In this document: in pieces, positions 15,300 to 24,077 of the stretch
How the letters are laid out: every line of letters starts with the position of its first letter
Numbering within the stretch: the first letter of the stretch is position 1
From: CAYFJO01 sp964343305
GTDB taxonomy: Bacteria; Planctomycetota; Planctomycetia; Pirellulales; Pirellulaceae
Direction: 5' to 3'
Length of the DNA: 43,638 nt
Assembly (NCBI GenBank): GCA_964343305.1
Contig: CAYFJO010000040.1
Span: 1-43,638 of the forward strand
The notes under the pieces: model-generated
What the model was told of the DNA's origin: nothing
The model's input: only the letters and a program-made list of their open reading frames with translations
The model's database searches: none
Program-made: the position numbers and the translations under genes

Positions 15300-15415
15300 A
15301 GTAGGCCGAATTCATGAGATAGAGAGAGGCGACGCTGCTCCGGCAACGTGATCAACGGTGAGGTTGGTCTATACTAACGATGCCGGAACGGCGCTGCGCT
15401 TGGTCCGGCCTTCTT
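15300..15415. repeat. ~110-bp GCCGGAACGGCGC palindromic repeat, copy A
   Basis: It starts GTAGGCCG, carries GCGACGCTGCTCCGGCAACG in its left half, a central GGTCTATACTAACG, and ends TGCCGGAACGGCGCTGCGC...GGCCTTC. The two halves are imperfect inverted copies. The last ~31 bases are identical to copy B. It lies eight bases past the sulfatase stop. Confidence 0.8.
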
Positions 15416-15422
15416 TGGCTCC

Positions 15423-16841
15423 TCATTCAGCAAATGCCCAGCCGTGGCCGGTGGGGATGATCGGTTGGCTGGCGCGGATCTTTGAAATCTTGCCGAGTGG
15501 TGCAAGGGTCTTTGACCACGCCGTGTGCTGCGAGGCCATTTGTTTGACGACGTCTGGATGCTTTGACGCGATGTCGTGTTCTTCCTTGGGATCCGACCTG
15601 AGATCGAACAACTGCCACGGGTCCTTTTCGTACTTTTTGTAGAGCCGCCAATCGTGCCAGCGGACTGCGATCAGGTGTCGGCGCACCGCGTCGTCGGGTT
15701 GATTGTTCAGCCAATACAGGTATTCGTGAGCGTCCCCCGTTCGGTCGCCGCGCAGACATGGAAACAAATCGACACCATCACAGTGCTCCAAAATTGTCCG
15801 GTTGGTCAGGGACGTGATCGTGGAATAGAAATCAAAATTTGCCATCAGACCGTCGTACGTTCTTCCTTCGGGAAGCACACTGGGCATGGAAAGAACCGTG
15901 GGCACCCGAACCCAGCCTTCCTTTTGAGTTCCCTGGCCTTTTCCACCTGTATACGGAGTCGCTGTTCCGTGCTCGCTTTGGTTCGGGCCGTTGTCGCTGG
16001 TAAAAATGACGAGCGTGTTGTCTCGCAAACCGTGCTCATGCAACACCCGCAGCAGTTTGCCGACCTGATCATCAACCGAAACGATTCCACCGGCCAGCTT
16101 TCGACGAATGCCTTCGGCTCGCGTGCGATCCATCAGTTTGTCGGGGACTTCAGCGTTGGACGAGTGAACGGCGGCCGGAGACCAGTACAGGAAGAATCGT
16201 TCAGACTTGTGGCGATTGATGAAGTCCACCATCGAGTCGCCGTCGTAATCCGTGAGCCACACCGTCTCGCCATCTTTGTTCACGCAGAAGTACTTCGAGA
16301 CGCCTTTCTTTTTTGAGAGCTGTTTTCGCACCTCTTTCGTTGCAGCGGCGAGCTCTTCATCGGTGTACTTCTTTTGCGGTGGGTTCTTCGCGACTTCCGT
16401 GAATCCCACGTTCAACGGGCCCTGTTGTCTGGTTCCGATGTCCCACTTGCCGATCTGCCCGGTCACGTAGCCGTGATCTCGAAGGAACTTCGCCAGTGTT
16501 GGACGGTCCTCCGGAATCGGCAGCCCGCGAGACATTCCATACTTTCCAAACCGTTGTCCGTACTGACCCATCATCAGACTACAGCGACTCGGGCAACACG
16601 GCGGATTGGTAATGTAAGACGCCGTGCAGCGGACGCCTTCCTTCGCCAGCCGATCAATGTTGGGAGTCGGAATGTCGGCACAGCCATAACATCCAAGGTC
16701 TCCGTATCCCAGATCATCGATGTAAATCAGAACGACGTTCGGCTTCTCTCGTGCAGCAACGGCCTCAGCGGACAGGCCAAACAGTGCCATTAACCCCAAC
16801 CATACCAATACGATTTTGTTACTGATTTTTGTGTCTTTCAT
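15423..16841 (-). CDS. Exported type I sulfatase
   Basis: The 472-residue product has a signal peptide (about residues 1-29), then the alkaline-phosphatase-like sulfatase fold. It has metal ligands in YIDDLGYGDLG (Asp42, Asp43), the formylglycine motif C82-C-P-S-R86 followed by CSLMMG, and the late metal-site motif FTSDNGP. It would hydrolyse sulfate esters, probably on algal or mucin-type glycans, in the periplasm or outside, after maturation of Cys82. The usual GKWHLG block is GKWDIG here, a change at a position that normally contacts substrate sulfate. GGGAA precedes the ATG. It is the only minus-strand gene of the island and is flanked by same-orientation repeats A and B. Confidence 0.9.
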   Translation of the reverse strand: MKDTKISNKIVLVWLGLMALFGLSAEAVAAREKPNVVLIYIDDLGYGDLGCYGCADIPTPNIDRLAKEGVRCTASYITNPPCCPSRCSLMMGQYGQRFGKYGMSRGLPIPEDRPTLAKFLRDHGYVTGQIGKWDIGTRQQGPLNVGFTEVAKNPPQKKYTDEELAAATKEVRKQLSKKKGVSKYFCVNKDGETVWLTDYDGDSMVDFINRHKSERFFLYWSPAAVHSSNAEVPDKLMDRTRAEGIRRKLAGGIVSVDDQVGKLLRVLHEHGLRDNTLVIFTSDNGPNQSEHGTATPYTGGKGQGTQKEGWVRVPTVLSMPSVLPEGRTYDGLMANFDFYSTITSLTNRTILEHCDGVDLFPCLRGDRTGDAHEYLYWLNNQPDDAVRRHLIAVRWHDWRLYKKYEKDPWQLFDLRSDPKEEHDIASKHPDVVKQMASQHTAWSKTLAPLGKISKIRASQPIIPTGHGWAFAE

Positions 16842-17295
16842 GAAGTTCCCTGAGTCAGATGTTTGCCGCGAGTTTTCTCAGATAGCCAGTATCCCAACAT
16901 AGTTATGATCCTGCCAGCTTCATTATCATTGTGAAACGAAACATTTGTGCATCGGGCGAGCCCTCGGCAGGAACGCGCCTTCCGTGAACTGCTGGCGCGT
17001 CACGGCTCACACCATCTGTGAAGACGCCTAGCGCGAACCATCATAGGCCGAATCAAGGAACGAAGCGACGCCGCTCCGGCAATGGAATGAATGGAGAGGC
17101 AGGTTTATACTGACAGTGCCGGAACGGCGCTGCGCTTGGTCCGGCCTACTTGCTGATATTTACTCATTCCAATTTACTTCCCGAAGACCAGGATCGGAGA
17201 GGACAACACCTCAGTTGAATGAGCAGAAACGATAGTTCGAACCATCCGATTGTTCTGCCAGATTCTCGTCAATCGGTGTGAGAGAAAGAGAAAGC
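16842..17295. other. 454-bp divergent intergenic region
   Basis: This lies between the sulfatase (minus) and the ceramidase-like gene (plus) and should hold both promoters. Repeat B occupies 17042-17149. The first ~110 bases are AT-richer (for example TTCATTATCATTGTG near 16920) and suit the sulfatase promoter. No coding frame is convincing. Confidence 0.45.
17042..17149. repeat. ~110-bp GCCGGAACGGCGC palindromic repeat, copy B
   Basis: This has the same order and orientation as copy A: ATAGGCCGAAT at the left, GCGACGCCGCTCCGGCAATG, GGTTTATACTGACAG in the centre, and the GCCGGAACGGCGC...GGCCTACTT end. With copy A it brackets the sulfatase gene as direct repeats about 1.7 kb apart. Confidence 0.8.
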
Positions 17296-18690
17296 ATGAA
17301 CTCCGAAATCAATCGTCGTCACTTCATCGCCGCTTCCGCCAGCGCTGTCGTTGCCAACTCATTTCTTTCCAGCCGCGCAGATGCCGCTGAGAAGCCCGGC
17401 AACCTGCGGCTGGCCACGTTCCGTTTCGATGTGACTCCGCCGATGGAGCATTCGCTCTGTGGCGGCTGGATCAAACCGGTCGTCGGCGTGGACGATCCAC
17501 TCGAAGCAATCGGCTACGTCCTGCTTGGTGCAGATAAGCCGATCGTCGTTTGTGCGGTGGATTGGACGGGAATTCTGAACTCCGCCCATATCCAGTGGCG
17601 GCAGGCTCTGGCTGATGCGGCGAAGACGACCGTCGACCACGTCGCCGTCCAGTGCGTGCATCAGCACAACGCACCTTTCGCGTGCATGGACGCGGAAAAG
17701 ATCAGCCTCGAACAGGGCGATCTGCCGCACATCGTCGAGCCCGCATTCTTCGAACGCTGCCTTGACGCCGGACGCAGGGCCGTCAGTGAAGCGCTGAAGC
17801 AGACCGTTCCCGTAACTCACGTCGCGGCAGGTGAAGCACGTGTTGAAAAGGTCGCAAGTAATCGGCGTATCATCGGGCTCAATGGAAGAGTGATGACGCA
17901 GCGCGGTAGTTCGTCTCGCAAGCCGGAGCATCATCGTTTTCCGGAAGGCCTCATCGATCCGATGCTCAAGACGGTCGCGTTTTACAACGGCGAAAAGAAA
18001 CTCGTCGCCTCGCACTATTACGCGTGTCACCCGATGAGCTACTACGGCGATGGAATGGTCAGTGCGGACTTCTGTGGCCTGGCTCGGAGGCAACGAGAGA
18101 AACAGGAGCCGGACTGTGTCCACCTCTACTTCAACGGCTGCGGCGGCAACATTGGCGCAGGCAAGTACAACAACGGTTCAAAAGAAGCACGCGTTGAACT
18201 GACGCAGAGAATGTTCGAGGGCATCGTGGCTTCCGAAGCGGAGCTCAGGCCGCAACCCATTGAGTCGCTCGCGTGGGAGACACACGACATCCTGCCTCCG
18301 CTTAATCCGGCTTTCGATGAAGAACAGTTGATGGCCGGGATTTCGAACAAGAAGAACCGAGTCGTTTCGCGAAACCGGCCGTCGTACACGGTCGCGTTCA
18401 TCCGCCGCGTGAAGGCGAAGATTCCCATCACGCTCAGTTCACTCCACGTGAACGATGTGTCTCTTCTGCATCTGCCAGCGGAGTGTTTCATCGAATACCA
18501 GCTTCGAGCCCAAGCAGTCGCAGCGAACCGTTTTGTCGCCTGTGCCGCATACGGCGACGGCGGTCCGTGGTACATCCCGACGAAGGAAGCGTACCCCCAG
18601 GGCGGCTATGCCGTCAGCGTCGCGTGGTGCGCACCGGAGATGGATCAAGTGCTGTCAAGCGGGATTCAGTCGATGCTTTCCAAAGCCTGA
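17296..18690 (+). CDS. Exported neutral-ceramidase-like hydrolase
   Basis: The 464-residue product starts with a Tat-type leader (NRRHFIAASASAVVAN). Its N-terminal domain resembles the neutral/alkaline ceramidase family: FRFDVTPP at the mature start, the metal-ligand pair in CVHQHNAPFAC (the family's HTHSGP position), HYYACHPMSYYG, and a Gly-rich block FNGCGGNIGAG in the position of the family's NCGD segment. Such proteins cleave the amide of ceramides, but many planctomycete members are uncharacterised and may act on other N-acyl substrates. The protein is shorter than classical ceramidases (about 650-700) because the C-terminal Ig-like domain is lacking. The ATG at 17296 follows a purine-rich GAAAGAGAAAG; a GTG at 17278 is less likely. 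The next gene starts three bases after its stop, so they form an operon. Confidence 0.75.
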   Translation: MNSEINRRHFIAASASAVVANSFLSSRADAAEKPGNLRLATFRFDVTPPMEHSLCGGWIKPVVGVDDPLEAIGYVLLGADKPIVVCAVDWTGILNSAHIQWRQALADAAKTTVDHVAVQCVHQHNAPFACMDAEKISLEQGDLPHIVEPAFFERCLDAGRRAVSEALKQTVPVTHVAAGEARVEKVASNRRIIGLNGRVMTQRGSSSRKPEHHRFPEGLIDPMLKTVAFYNGEKKLVASHYYACHPMSYYGDGMVSADFCGLARRQREKQEPDCVHLYFNGCGGNIGAGKYNNGSKEARVELTQRMFEGIVASEAELRPQPIESLAWETHDILPPLNPAFDEEQLMAGISNKKNRVVSRNRPSYTVAFIRRVKAKIPITLSSLHVNDVSLLHLPAECFIEYQLRAQAVAANRFVACAAYGDGGPWYIPTKEAYPQGGYAVSVAWCAPEMDQVLSSGIQSMLSKA

Positions 18691-18693
18691 ACA

Positions 18694-20460
18694 ATGATGA
18701 AATTCGCCTTCCTGGCGCTCCTGCCCGTTATGGCTGCCGCCGAGCAGCCTGTCCGGATCATCGCGCTGGGCGATTCAAACACCGCGACGCGCGGCACGAT
18801 TAACGTCTATGCCAACCGCCTGCAAGAGGCGCTGCTCGACGTGCGGGTTGCCAACGCGGGAATCGGCGGCCATGACACCAACATGGCCCTGTTGCGGCTG
18901 CACAAGGACGTGCTAAGCCAAAAGCCTGACATCGTCACCATCATGTTCGGCATCAACGACGCTGCGGTCGATGTCTGGAAAGACCCACCTGCTTCGAAGC
19001 CTCGGGTGCCGCTCTATATTTACGAAGCGAATCTTCGTCACTTCGTCAGGATGTGCCGCCGAGTTGGCGCGACGCCGATTCTCATGACACCGACGCCGCT
19101 GCGCTGGTCGGAGAAGACCCTCAAACTCTACGGCAAGGCGCCCTACAAGCCGGACGAGGCCGAAGGCTTCAACGTTCTGCTGCCGGCTTACGCCGACTCC
19201 GTGCGCCGTATTGCCAAAGAGGAGAAAGCCCGGCTCTTTGACGCGTGGGCCGCGTTCAACAAACCCGAAGGCGGCCCGGAGAAGTTGCTTCTCACAGACG
19301 GAATGCATCTCAACGACGCCGGGCACGAATTGATCGCAAAGTCGCTTCTGCCGCTGATCCGCGGAGCCCTCGCCAACCCTCTGCCGAAGCCCGAGCCGAT
19401 TGCCGAGGTCAAGGGTTGGACTGACGACAAGGACATCTGGTATCCGCATTTCGCGAAGCCGCTCGATGTCGCGAGTCATTCGACCGGACCATTTGTCAGG
19501 ATGGGCGACAGCGAAATCGGAACAGCTCATCATGCCGGCTTATTTATCTCCCAGGATCGTGGGAAGACATGGACGCGCACCGCTACCATCGGCAGCCAAA
19601 AACAGCCCGTGCAATTGCGCGGCGAACGAACCATGCTGAAGACAACCAGCGGCGTGCTGATCCTGGCATACCTAAACACGAGGGATCCGAACACCCATTG
19701 GAAATGGAATAATGTGAAGAACGCCCCCGCGCCCGGGACGCGGCGCGATACGTGGGTCAGCCGCAGCCTCGACGACGGCGCAACGTGGGAAGAGCCGCAA
19801 CACGTCATCGAGAGCTACTCTGGGGCGGTTCGGGACATCGTCCAGATGAAGAGCGGGCGTATCGTGTTGGCCGGGATGGAGATCAACATGAAAGCCGCGC
19901 GCCACATGACAACGATGTTCGTTTCCGATGACGATGGCGCGACCTGGAAACGCGGCGACACGCTCGACATCGGCGGTCGCGGACATCACGACGGGTCGAT
20001 CGAACCAACCCTTGCGGAGCTGAAGGACGGCCGGCTGTGGATGTTGCTCCGCACCAATCTCGGCTGTTTCTACGAATCGTTCTCGACCGACGGCCTGACC
20101 TGGTCGCCGATGAAAGCGACGAAAATCGGCGCCAGCAGCGCTCCGGCAATGGTCTCGCGCCTCGACAGCGGTCGGCTGGTGCTGATCTGGAACGACGTCT
20201 ATCCGCAAGGTGAAACCAATTTCGTGCGCTCAGACAAACTCCATTCGGAGCGCCCCGCCAGTTGGCAGCGCGGCGAACTGTTGATCGCGTTTTCCGAAGA
20301 CGAAGGGCAGACCTGGACAAAGCCGGCAATCATCGCTCGCAAGCCCAAAGCCTGGCTTTCTTATCCCTACGTCTTCGAACCGGTGCCCGGCGAGCTGTGG
20401 ATCACAACGATGCAGACAGGCGTGCGGGCAAAAGTGTTTGAGAAAGATCTTGTGAACTGA
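18694..20460 (+). CDS. SGNH hydrolase fused to sialidase-like beta-propeller
   Basis: The 588-residue secreted protein (signal peptide about 1-16) has two enzyme domains. Residues about 18-230 form an SGNH/GDSL esterase: GDSN with Ser28, the NAGIGG block, the FGIND block and the D202-x-x-H205 pair in DGMHLNDAGH. Residues about 245-588 form a sialidase/BNR propeller with four Asp boxes (SQDRGKTW, SLDDGATW, SDDDGATW, SEDEGQTW). The pairing suggests removal of O-acetyl esters together with cleavage or binding of the same sugar, as for acetylated sialic acids; this is inference. Two ATGs begin the gene (18694, 18697), and it follows the ceramidase-like gene by three bases. Confidence 0.85.
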   Translation: MMKFAFLALLPVMAAAEQPVRIIALGDSNTATRGTINVYANRLQEALLDVRVANAGIGGHDTNMALLRLHKDVLSQKPDIVTIMFGINDAAVDVWKDPPASKPRVPLYIYEANLRHFVRMCRRVGATPILMTPTPLRWSEKTLKLYGKAPYKPDEAEGFNVLLPAYADSVRRIAKEEKARLFDAWAAFNKPEGGPEKLLLTDGMHLNDAGHELIAKSLLPLIRGALANPLPKPEPIAEVKGWTDDKDIWYPHFAKPLDVASHSTGPFVRMGDSEIGTAHHAGLFISQDRGKTWTRTATIGSQKQPVQLRGERTMLKTTSGVLILAYLNTRDPNTHWKWNNVKNAPAPGTRRDTWVSRSLDDGATWEEPQHVIESYSGAVRDIVQMKSGRIVLAGMEINMKAARHMTTMFVSDDDGATWKRGDTLDIGGRGHHDGSIEPTLAELKDGRLWMLLRTNLGCFYESFSTDGLTWSPMKATKIGASSAPAMVSRLDSGRLVLIWNDVYPQGETNFVRSDKLHSERPASWQRGELLIAFSEDEGQTWTKPAIIARKPKAWLSYPYVFEPVPGELWITTMQTGVRAKVFEKDLVN

Positions 20461-20476
20461 AACGACGATCGCTCGA

Positions 20477-20517
20477 CTGACGCTGCCGGAACGGCGCTTC
20501 GCTTGGTGCGGCCTACT
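20477..20517. repeat. GCCGGAACGGCGC repeat, half copy C
   Basis: Only the right half of the A/B repeat is present, in the same orientation: TGACGCTGCCGGAACGGCG...TTGGTGCGGCCTACTT. It lies 17 bases after the stop of the SGNH-sialidase gene and before the next gene's ribosome site. Confidence 0.7.
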
Positions 20518-20576
20518 TCGCTATCTCTAATGAAGATAGCCGCAATCGCTTTTCTGATACGGAGGAAGGACAAGCC

Positions 20577-21983
20577 ATGTCTCATTTCAAAATGAGAAAA
20601 CCATACGTCCGATCTGGCATCACAGTTCTGCTTTTGATTTTCGCTCTATTGAATCCGGTAGTCAATTTGTGCGCGGTCGCCAGCGACGACGAACTCCCGA
20701 AAGACCCATTTCGACGTGGCCAGCCTGTTCGTCTCGCAGATCGGAAGATGGACATGCGGTATTTCGATCTTACTTGGAGCGGCTACATTCGGCACGCAGC
20801 TTCCGAAGAGGACACTCTGTTGTTGCCAGGCAAGAATGCGATCTGGCTGCTGCAACCCAAGAAACACTCGTTGTGCAAAGCCGTGGCGGCCGACTGGAAG
20901 AATCTGCACATAAAGCCGAGTGACGTCCTGGGAGTTTCCAAGGACTTCAAGGTGGGGGCGGTGAACCTGGGTTCGACAACGGGACGATATCCCCACCGCT
21001 ACCGACTGGGCGTGGCAGATTTCAAAAAGTCATCTCTACTCGCAACGATCGATGCCGATTGGATTTATTGCGACGAGGGTTACAAGCGATTAAGCCACTG
21101 GAAGTTCAACCGTGACAGCAAGCTCGCCATTGCCCTGGCATGTTCTTACGCCAACAGGATTGCCTGGCTTGACTGGGGGCGGGGAGAATCGATTAGTCCC
21201 GATCTTTCGCAAGATGGCATTCAGCCTGATTCGGTCCGCTGGACGGGCTTCGAGATCGAACCCCATGTGTATTGCTTGGTCGTTGAGTGTCAGCGATGGA
21301 AGGGACTGGAGCTTAAGGATCGCGAGACATGGTATCGCCGTGTCCTGCTCAATGCCGCGCCAGACGGAAGAGTCAAAGTGGTGGATGAACCTTGGAACGT
21401 CGTCGCGGTGATTGGTGTCGAACAAGGCAAGGTCCTTTGCCGATTGAGCGATGGACGCATCGTATGGATCGGTGCTCGGAACTGGAAGCTTGTGGCTTCG
21501 ACAGCAGGCGTAAAGGCCGGAGCTCTTGTCGCACGCACATCAGATCGAATCGTCGTCAACGATCAGGACTCGTTAGTGTTGCTGGATGCGACAACACTGA
21601 AGAAGAAGGCCGAGATCGTTCTGCATGAGGGCAGCCGGCTGGCCTGGATCGGAGCATATCCGGACCACGGGCTTCTCGCAGTGATCGATAGTTTTCAAGG
21701 TATGCAACTTTTCGATATCAAGACATTGAAGCCGACCGTCCACGGGCCAGGCAATCGGGTTGGCAAGACAGTTAATGCAGGAACGCTCGGTATGACCTTG
21801 ACGCAAGGCATGGCTCCATTCGGCATGGTGGCGACACCCTATGCACAAACGGTGACAATCTTCGGGCTGAAAGGTGATTTCGTTCGCAAGATCCAGACAG
21901 ACCGACACCCGTCAGGCGCGTTTCACGTCAAGCGGGGTGACGCTGAAATACTGCTCATCATCACAGCACCGGTACCTTATTAA
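20577..21983 (+). CDS. Secreted protein of unknown function, probable beta-propeller
   Basis: I do not recognise this 468-residue protein. It has an N-terminal membrane/signal segment (about residues 13-35, IRSGITVLLL-type) after a basic start, and no further helices. The body has repeating hydrophobic strand patterns with Trp/Gly/Asp turns (WLDWGRGE, VLCRLSDGRIVWIG, LVLLDATTLKKKAEI, LFDIKTLKPTV), typical of a WD40- or quinoprotein-like propeller. No catalytic motif is visible. A strong ribosome site (GGAGGAAGGA) precedes the ATG at 20577. It lies between repeat copies C and D inside the glycan island. Confidence 0.75.
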   Translation: MSHFKMRKPYVRSGITVLLLIFALLNPVVNLCAVASDDELPKDPFRRGQPVRLADRKMDMRYFDLTWSGYIRHAASEEDTLLLPGKNAIWLLQPKKHSLCKAVAADWKNLHIKPSDVLGVSKDFKVGAVNLGSTTGRYPHRYRLGVADFKKSSLLATIDADWIYCDEGYKRLSHWKFNRDSKLAIALACSYANRIAWLDWGRGESISPDLSQDGIQPDSVRWTGFEIEPHVYCLVVECQRWKGLELKDRETWYRRVLLNAAPDGRVKVVDEPWNVVAVIGVEQGKVLCRLSDGRIVWIGARNWKLVASTAGVKAGALVARTSDRIVVNDQDSLVLLDATTLKKKAEIVLHEGSRLAWIGAYPDHGLLAVIDSFQGMQLFDIKTLKPTVHGPGNRVGKTVNAGTLGMTLTQGMAPFGMVATPYAQTVTIFGLKGDFVRKIQTDRHPSGAFHVKRGDAEILLIITAPVPY

Positions 21984-22045
21984 TGATATCTCGGAACGAC
22001 TGTTCGCAAGGAGCTACTTGATTAGCAGAGCCGGTTTTAAGAGCA

Positions 22046-22091
22046 AAAAGGTGTCAGGAACCAATAACCGAATTGGTTCCTGACACCTTTT
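22046..22091. terminator. Perfect 20-bp inverted repeat AAAAGGTGTCAGGAACC
   Basis: Arms 22046-22065 and 22072-22091 match at all 20 positions around a six-base loop AACCGA, and the right arm ends in TTTT. Sited 63 bases after the stop at 21983, it would serve as a rho-independent-like terminator. The unusual length and perfection, and the start of a truncated reading frame inside its right arm, suggest it may instead be a mobile REP-type element. Confidence 0.7.
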
Positions 22092-22293
22092 CTCCACTGT
22101 GATCGAACTGTCGCTGTTGCCGAATTCGGGCAACATTGCACCGCCGATGGTCGATGATCGCACGGCGTCCTGGCTCGACGCGATCAATCGTGACGGCAAG
22201 AAGCCCGTACCGATCTTGACGTTGGAAACCCTGACGGAGTTTAAGCCCGATCGGTGCGTGTACCGAGACGGCAGTTGGGTGGTGGAAGATTAG
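22084..22293 (+). pseudogene. Possible 3' gene remnant downstream of the hairpin
   Basis: A frame opens right after a stop formed by the hairpin's right arm (22081-22083) and runs about 69 codons to TAG 22291-22293. From a GTG at 22099 it encodes a protein-like sequence (DDRTASWLDAINRDGKKPVP, then LTEFKPDRCVYRDGSW) with balanced composition and no low complexity. There is no ribosome site. It reads as the C-terminal end of a gene cut by the hairpin element. The family is not recognised. Confidence 0.35.
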
Positions 22294-22599
22294 AAGCGGT
22301 TTCAAAATCTGATCAGATCGGCCGGGTGGCCCTGATCGATTGCTCGATCAGGGCGGCACCAGTCGTCGATCCTCGTGATCGTCCGGCGGATGCGGCTGGC
22401 GGCCGTGCGCGTCTTGACGGTCCAACCCCCTCGACGTGTCCGGCCCCAGTGCCTGGTAAAGCCCAACAGACCGAACGTCTCCGGTTTGCTGCTCCGGCAA
22501 TGGGATGAATGGGGTGTCAGGTCTATACTGACGGTGGTGGAACTGCGCCGCACTTGGTCCGGCCTACTTGCTCAACAAGCTGCGCATCGCCCGAATGCC
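22294..22599. other. 306-bp region with hairpin and no gene
   Basis: A perfect ten-base stem CCCTGATCGA-TTGC-TCGATCAGGG lies at 22330-22353, and repeat D covers 22487-22568. An open frame extends the downstream sialidase upstream through this region, but its product is Arg-rich and it crosses repeat D, so it is not coding. Confidence 0.5.
22487..22568. repeat. GCCGGAACGGCGC palindromic repeat, diverged copy D
   Basis: This matches the inner and right parts of copies A and B in the same orientation: GCTGCTCCGGCAATGGGATGAATGG, GTCTATACTGACGG, then GGTGGAACTGCGC...GGTCCGGCCTACTTG. The core has diverged (GGAACGGCGC to GGAACTGCGC). It ends 31 bases before the sialidase ATG, so it forms part of that gene's leader or promoter. 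Confidence 0.7.
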
Positions 22600-23982
22600 A
22601 TGAAACTCACTCTCTCCATCTCCCCGTCACCTTGTCTCCTTATCCTTCTGGTCTTCCGGCCGATTACTGCCGCTGCGGAAGTGGAAGTCGTGGTCAGTCC
22701 GCGCGTCACGGTGGTCGAACGCGAAGGCATCACCGGTGGCGGCTGTCCGGTGATCGTGGGAGATCGCGTTCTGACTTTCTTTCCAAATCATCCGGATGAC
22801 TTCGGCGGCTCGAAAGGGATGGCATCGGCGAGTTCAACTGACGGCGGCATGATCTGGACGAAGGGCCGCGACAACTGGCCCATGCCGGGAATGATCGACC
22901 TTTGGGCGGAACGGCTCAGCAATGGCAACCTGCTCGCATTCGGAATCAAATGGACGCCCGATCCAAAGACGCGTCGTGAAGTCACACTCCCTGACGTGCC
23001 CGCGGACGCCTACCAGATCGCCGTTTCCAAGGATCGGGGCCGGAGTTGGAATCTCGCGCGGGCCAGGATCGAGTGTCCGCCGGAAGTCGGCGTAATCGCT
23101 CGACCCTTGCCGCACATCATCGAGGATGAAAACCGCTTGTTGCTCATGCCCGCTTATGCCTGGAGCAAACGCGGCAACAAGGCCGTGTTGTTGCAAAGCG
23201 AGGACGGCGGCCGGGTGTGGAAGGTCCGATCCGTTATCACTACCGTCGTCGCGATGAACGAGGCGGGGGCCCGCGTCGTCACGCCCTGGTTGGAAGCAAC
23301 CGTCTCGCCAACCAAAGATGGCCAGATGCTGGCGATCGTTCGCACCGGCAGCACTGTGAAATCCGCCCTCGTTTCCGTGCGCTCAAGCGATGGCGGCAAG
23401 ACCTGGGAGCAGCCGAAAGTCCTTCCCTTTGCCGGCAAGCTACCGACCTTGCATCTGCTGGACAACGGAATCCTCACCCTCACGACCGCGTTGAGCCGCA
23501 ACCATTGCCGCGTTTATCTCTCTGCCGATGGGACGGGCCGCAACTGGAGTCGCGCCTTTGTCATCAGTAGCCTGACGGGCGGCAATGTCGGCGTCGCTAT
23601 CGCCGGCGAAGACAAGCTCCTCATGACCAGCCCCGCGAACGGCAGAATCGATGCGTGGCATCTGCGAGTCGGCCCTCAACCCTTGTCAGCAAACAACCTC
23701 AACCCACCGACCAACGCGAAGTTCAAAGACGGCACGCTCACTTGGACAGCGTCGCCGAATGCGGTGGCCTATCGCGTTACTCCCGTGCTCATCAAACCTG
23801 GCGACCTCTGGCCCACGACCCTGATCCTGCCTTACGCCGCCATCCAAACACCAGACGATTCCACCAGCTTGAATCTCCGTCGCCAGCTTCTACTCGGCAG
23901 CATCTATGCCTTCGAAGTCACCGCCGTGGACGCAAAGGGCCGCGTCTCTCCCGCCGCGCGAAGTCAGGAATTTCAACTATGA
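22600..23982 (+). CDS. Secreted sialidase-family (BNR) protein
   Basis: The 460-residue product has a signal peptide (about 1-25) and a sialidase/neuraminidase-type six-bladed propeller with Asp boxes STDGGMIW, SKDRGRSW, SEDGGRVW and SSDGGKTW, plus a degenerate SADGTGRNW. A fibronectin-III-like C-terminal module follows (about 365-460). True sialidases have an Arg triad and a Tyr/Glu pair; I cannot place these with confidence, so it could be a sialidase, a related glycoside hydrolase or a sugar-binding propeller. The ATG at 22600 starts directly before the signal peptide; the open frame back to 22375 crosses repeat D. The esterase gene follows on the same strand. Confidence 0.8.
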   Translation: MKLTLSISPSPCLLILLVFRPITAAAEVEVVVSPRVTVVEREGITGGGCPVIVGDRVLTFFPNHPDDFGGSKGMASASSTDGGMIWTKGRDNWPMPGMIDLWAERLSNGNLLAFGIKWTPDPKTRREVTLPDVPADAYQIAVSKDRGRSWNLARARIECPPEVGVIARPLPHIIEDENRLLLMPAYAWSKRGNKAVLLQSEDGGRVWKVRSVITTVVAMNEAGARVVTPWLEATVSPTKDGQMLAIVRTGSTVKSALVSVRSSDGGKTWEQPKVLPFAGKLPTLHLLDNGILTLTTALSRNHCRVYLSADGTGRNWSRAFVISSLTGGNVGVAIAGEDKLLMTSPANGRIDAWHLRVGPQPLSANNLNPPTNAKFKDGTLTWTASPNAVAYRVTPVLIKPGDLWPTTLILPYAAIQTPDDSTSLNLRRQLLLGSIYAFEVTAVDAKGRVSPAARSQEFQL

Positions 23983-24077
23983 TGAACGCGACCGTTTCCG
24001 CCAGTTCCACCGGCGGCTGGGGTAACGCCGGCCTCCCCCTAGTTCCGAACCAACAATGTAGCAATCCCTGAGGTGTA

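Noticed and set aside
15262..17150. Repeats A and B as ends of an insertion sequence
   Set aside because: No transposase lies between them, only the sulfatase, and related copies C and D occur singly.
22375..22599. N-terminal extension of the sialidase
   Set aside because: It crosses repeat D and is Arg-rich; a proper signal peptide starts at 22600.
23983..24077. 30-codon frame between the sialidase and the esterase
   Set aside because: It overlaps the sialidase stop, has Ser/Gly/Pro-rich composition and no family features; probably leader sequence.
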